DNA from: Candidatus Latescibacterota bacterium
GTDB taxonomy: Bacteria; Blakebacterota; Blakebacteria; Blakebacterales; Blakebacteraceae
DNA length: 8,121 nt
Direction of reading: 5' to 3'
Assembly: GCA_023135015.1 (NCBI GenBank)
Contig: JAGLTZ010000213.1
Coordinates: forward strand, 1 to 8,121
Under the pieces are notes generated by a model. The model made no database searches. It saw only the letters and a list, made by a program, of their open reading frames with translations, and was not told the origin of the DNA. Shown one piece after another: positions 5,868 to 8,121 of the stretch; position 1 is the stretch's first letter, and each line of letters begins with the position of its first letter. Both the position numbers and the translations under genes were made by a program.

Positions 5868-6835
5868 GGCTTCCCCTCCACCGGAGAAGGGCTCTCAAGC
5901 CGGGCGGCGGTTCGAGGCGGTCCGGGCATGACCCAATCATCGGGAGGACGTGTGCGCCACCTGCGATGGAACCACGTCCACTGTTCCGGGTACCTTGCCA
6001 CCAGCGACTCGATCGCAAGTGAAGCCCTCCGGGTATTCTCCCAGTCGTCGTATTCCTCGTCGCCTGTTTTCACGGTCTGTAGAGATGTCTCGATTATCAG
6101 CCGGTAGGTGTTATCGGGCTGCCGCACCAGCGCACAGGGAATCATCGCAGACCCCATGAGCCGGGCAAGCGCCGCCGGGCCCGTCGGCGTCCAGGCCTGC
6201 TCTCCGAAGAACTCGACGAATGTCCCCTTCACCCTCCCGGTGTCCTGGTCAATCAGCAGAATAGCTAGATCGCCCTGGCCGAGCACTTCCCTCAGCTTTT
6301 CAAATGCGCCGCCCCGGCTCATCCACAACGCTCCGTGACTGGTCCTCACCGCCTTGAACAGCGAATCAAGACGCCTATCATACGGTTCGCGCCCGACGAA
6401 GTGCACCTTCAACCCACTGTTTGCCAGATACGCCGCCAGCAGCTCCCAGTTCCCGAGATGGGGAGTAAGGAGGATTACCCCCCGCCCCAGGCTGACCGCA
6501 TCCTCCAGGCGCCCGAATGATTCCTCGTCCGCAGCTACCAGCGAGCAGAGCTCCTCGCCACTCAGGCGGGTCAGACGGCTGAGGTCTGCAAGATTAGCTG
6601 CCAGGTTCACATAGGTGGCACTACCCACCGCCTTGCGGCGGTCCTGGCCCAACTCTTCTCCGAACGCCCCTTCCAGATTGCTGAGTGTCACGCTCCGCCC
6701 CGACCCGTCAAGGACCCACGCCGCCCTGCCCAGCGCACGGCACAGTAGAACCGCTGCCGACCGGGGCAGCAATCGTAGGGAACCGTATAAGAAAAAAATC
6801 CCGCCGGCGGCGAGGTCGCGGCGCAGATTAACCAT
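5864..6835 (-). CDS. Lipid A biosynthesis (LpxL/HtrB-family) acyltransferase
   Basis: 323 aa, the usual length for the LpxL/LpxM/HtrB family. These inner-membrane enzymes transfer a fatty acyl chain from acyl-ACP to the hydroxyl of a lipid A primary acyl chain. An N-terminal amphipathic or membrane helix region is at about 8-40 (GGIFFLYGSLRLLP, AAVLLCRALGRAAW). NLEGAFGEEL at 53-62 corresponds to the family 'N...aFPe' motif. The catalytic HX4(D/E) motif is His126-LGNW-Glu131 (TPHLGNWELL). Further conserved blocks are FVGREPYDRRLD at 146-157, LIDQD at 194-198, FFGEQAWTPTGPAALARL at 209-226, and the C-terminal WTWFHRRWRTRP at 286-297. The ATG is five bases after the kdsD stop and has no evident ribosome binding site, suggesting reinitiation. 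Family is certain; which acyl position is modified cannot be told, so no symbol is given. Confidence 0.9.
   Translation of the reverse strand: MVNLRRDLAAGGIFFLYGSLRLLPRSAAVLLCRALGRAAWVLDGSGRSVTLSNLEGAFGEELGQDRRKAVGSATYVNLAANLADLSRLTRLSGEELCSLVAADEESFGRLEDAVSLGRGVILLTPHLGNWELLAAYLANSGLKVHFVGREPYDRRLDSLFKAVRTSHGALWMSRGGAFEKLREVLGQGDLAILLIDQDTGRVKGTFVEFFGEQAWTPTGPAALARLMGSAMIPCALVRQPDNTYRLIIETSLQTVKTGDEEYDDWENTRRASLAIESLVARYPEQWTWFHRRWRTRPPDDWVMPGPPRTAARLESPSPVEGKP
5875..5879 (-). promoter_or_regulatory. Ribosome binding site for lptC
   Basis: The coding strand has GGAGG from 5879 to 5875 inside the end of the upstream acyltransferase gene. It is 7 bases before the GTG at 5867 and 10 bases before the ATG at 5864; a third possible start is the ATG at 5861. 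All three are in frame (GTGATGATG), so the site supports initiation here without fully separating the first two choices. Confidence 0.6.
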
Positions 6836-6840
6836 GACCG

Positions 6841-7872
6841 CTATACAACTTTGGCACGGAGCAGGTCGTGCAGATGAACAATTCCTTCGGGAACGCCCTC
6901 GTCGTCAACAATAACGAGCTGTGTGATTTCGTGCTCCTCCATCCGGTTCACCGCAACAGCCGCCAGCGCGTTCTTATCGATTGTCTTGGGGTCCTCAGAC
7001 ATGAGGTCTGCCGCTATAACAGCACCCAGATCGAACCCCCGCTCCAGCGACCTCCGGAGGTCGCCGTCCGTAATCATTCCCTGCAGCCGCCCCTGGTCGT
7101 CTACGACGCACGTCGCACCCAGGCGCTTGCTGGTCATCTCCAGCAGCATCTGATCCGACCCCGCATTGAGAGGAACGATCGGGATTTCATCGCCTGTGTG
7201 CATCAGATCGCTGACCATCCTGAGGGAGCGGCCGATGGAGCCGCTCGGATGAAGCTGACGGTAGTCGCTGGGACCGAACCCGCGCATAGAGAAGAGCGCC
7301 ACCGCCAGAGCATCTCCCATCGCCAGCGTGGTGGTTGTGCTGGTGGTCGGCACAAGGTCCATGCTGCATGCTTCCTCGGTGTTTCCTATCTCGAGAACCA
7401 GATCGGCCTGGCGGCCCAGAAAGGAAGCGCGGTTGGCCGTCATGGCTATGATGGAAAGCTTCATCGCTTTTAGGACGGGGACCAGCACCTCGAGCTCTTC
7501 GGTCTCGCCGCTCTTCGAGATAGCCAGGATAACGTCCCCCCTCCGGACCATACCCAGGTCGCCGTGCAGTCCTTCAGTCGGATGGAGGTAGGATGCCGGT
7601 GTACCTGTACTGGTAAGGGTAGCGGTGATCTTCCTTCCTATTATCCCCGATTTGCCCAGACCCGTGACTATCACACGGCCCGGGCAGTCGTGGATCATAC
7701 GCACCGCTCTGCTGAAATCAGCGTCGATCTTCGTGGTGAGATCGGCCACGCCCTGGGCCTCGAGCTCGATGACCTTCCGCCCCCACTCCCGGATCAGGTC
7801 ATCGGTCACTTCAGAGAGCTTTCGTTTCCTCCTCTTTACCTGGCCGGGCCCGGCTGCGCTCTCGGCGCTCAT
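6841..7872 (-). CDS. kdsD: D-arabinose 5-phosphate isomerase (SIS domain plus two CBS domains)
   Basis: 343 aa (E. coli KdsD is 328). It converts D-ribulose 5-phosphate to D-arabinose 5-phosphate, the first committed step to Kdo, in the cytoplasm. After a basic N-terminal extension of about 20 residues (KRRKRK) the SIS domain covers about 35-215: VIVTGLGKSG at 67-76, HPTEGLHGDLGM at 97-108, ISKSGETEE at 118-126, EEACSMDLVPTTSTTTTLAMGDALAV at 166-191 and QLHPSGSIGRSL at 206-217. By family comparison Lys74, a Glu in SGETEE, Glu167 and His208 line up with the E. coli active-site residues Lys59, Glu111, Glu152 and His193. Two CBS domains follow (about 218-275, ending MITDGDLRRSLE; and about 286-343, ending GIVHLHDLLRAKVV). 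The ATG overlaps the kdsC stop (ATGA), with GGGAGGC upstream at 7890-7884. A GutQ-like paralogue role is possible, but kdsC next door favours KdsD. Confidence 0.95.
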   Translation of the reverse strand: MSAESAAGPGQVKRRKRKLSEVTDDLIREWGRKVIELEAQGVADLTTKIDADFSRAVRMIHDCPGRVIVTGLGKSGIIGRKITATLTSTGTPASYLHPTEGLHGDLGMVRRGDVILAISKSGETEELEVLVPVLKAMKLSIIAMTANRASFLGRQADLVLEIGNTEEACSMDLVPTTSTTTTLAMGDALAVALFSMRGFGPSDYRQLHPSGSIGRSLRMVSDLMHTGDEIPIVPLNAGSDQMLLEMTSKRLGATCVVDDQGRLQGMITDGDLRRSLERGFDLGAVIAADLMSEDPKTIDKNALAAVAVNRMEEHEITQLVIVDDEGVPEGIVHLHDLLRAKVV

Positions 7873-8121
7873 GGGTAGGTAACGCCTCCCTTCGCCTCAA
7901 TTATGAGTTCCAGAAATTCCCTGACCGCGCCTCCACCACCGCGCGCCTCGGTCACTATATCGGCTGCCTCCCTGACTTCTTTACGGGCGTTGGCAACCGC
8001 ACACGATACACCCACCTGCTCCATGATAGGCAGGTCGTTCAGGTCATCGCCCACATAGGCGACTCTGCCTGCCCCCACCCCCGATTCGGCGAGCACCGCC
8101 TGGAACGCCTCCTGCTTGAAT
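7869..8121 (-). CDS. kdsC: 3-deoxy-D-manno-octulosonate 8-phosphate phosphatase, C-terminal part (truncated by window edge)
   Basis: Only the last 83 residues are inside the window; the frame is open to the right edge, reading ...FKQEAFQAVLAESGVG. KdsC is a HAD-superfamily (C0 type) phosphatase that hydrolyses Kdo-8-phosphate to Kdo, working as a tetramer in the cytoplasm. Visible are the motif III lysine (in FKQEAF), motif IV GDDLNDLPIM with the Mg-binding aspartates, the downstream VGVSCAVANARKEVREAADIVT segment, and the C-terminal GGGGAVREFLELII that reaches the neighbouring active site in KdsC tetramers. The nucleophile motif DxDGxxT must lie outside the window. An internal GTG at 8096 is not the real start because family similarity continues upstream. 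The stop overlaps the kdsD start. Other C0 HAD enzymes are conceivable, but the adjacent kdsD supports KdsC. Confidence 0.92.
   Translation of the reverse strand, partial: FKQEAFQAVLAESGVGAGRVAYVGDDLNDLPIMEQVGVSCAVANARKEVREAADIVTEARGGGGAVREFLELIIEAKGGVTYP

Noticed and set aside
6868..7473. 201-codon open frame on the plus strand antisense to kdsD
   Set aside because: It is a shadow of the SIS/CBS gene and shows no recognisable motif.
8094..8096. GTG at 8096 as the start of a small 75-residue protein
   Set aside because: The frame continues upstream to the window edge with the KdsC motif III lysine, so this is an internal valine codon.
8102..8115. Plus-strand GG-N10-GC spacing resembling a sigma-54 promoter
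   Set aside because: It lies inside kdsC pointing against all genes, matches only the minimal dinucleotides, and leads to no plus-strand gene.

Overview
All nine complete or partial genes recognised here lie on the minus strand, so the window shows one long transcription unit in reverse. The DNA is GC-rich. The organism makes Kdo-containing lipopolysaccharide or lipooligosaccharide (kdsC, kdsD, a lipid A-type acyltransferase, lptC, lptA, lptB), so it is Gram-negative. It also carries HPr kinase and a mannose-family EIIA instead of the ptsN/rapZ arrangement of Gammaproteobacteria. Together with a lipoprotein-like LptC and a very long OstA/LptA protein, this suggests a deltaproteobacterium-like lineage or an FCB/Gemmatimonadota-type or candidate phylum. 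That placement is inference and no species can be named.

Reading in the direction of transcription (high to low coordinates): kdsC (3' part only, cut by the window edge) overlaps kdsD by ATGA. A LpxL/HtrB-type acyltransferase follows after 5 bases, then lptC (start overlaps the previous stop), lptA (ATGA overlap) and lptB (23-base gap, TTG start). A 137-base gap, the largest in the window, separates lptB from rpoN (sigma-54). After rpoN come hpf (47-base gap), hprK (4-base gap), and the first 40 codons of a PTS EIIA of the mannose family. That last start codon overlaps the hprK stop, and the gene runs off the left edge.

Functionally the first block makes and exports LPS: KdsD forms arabinose-5-phosphate, KdsC releases free Kdo from Kdo-8-phosphate, the acyltransferase adds a secondary acyl chain to lipid A, and LptC-LptA-LptB belong to the transport machine that moves LPS to the outer membrane. 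The second block is regulatory: sigma-54, a ribosome hibernation factor, HPr kinase/phosphorylase and a PTS EIIA. The neighbourhood of kds/lpt genes with rpoN-hpf-PTS regulators is a known conserved arrangement in Gram-negative bacteria.

I see no RNA genes, CRISPR arrays, insertion sequences, integrase genes or clear intrinsic terminators. No stretch over 300 bases lacks a gene. I did not find a clearly new system. The points most worth checking are the unusually long LptA, the lipoprotein-type LptC, the partial EIIA directly behind hprK, and possible control elements in the lptB-rpoN and rpoN-hpf gaps.
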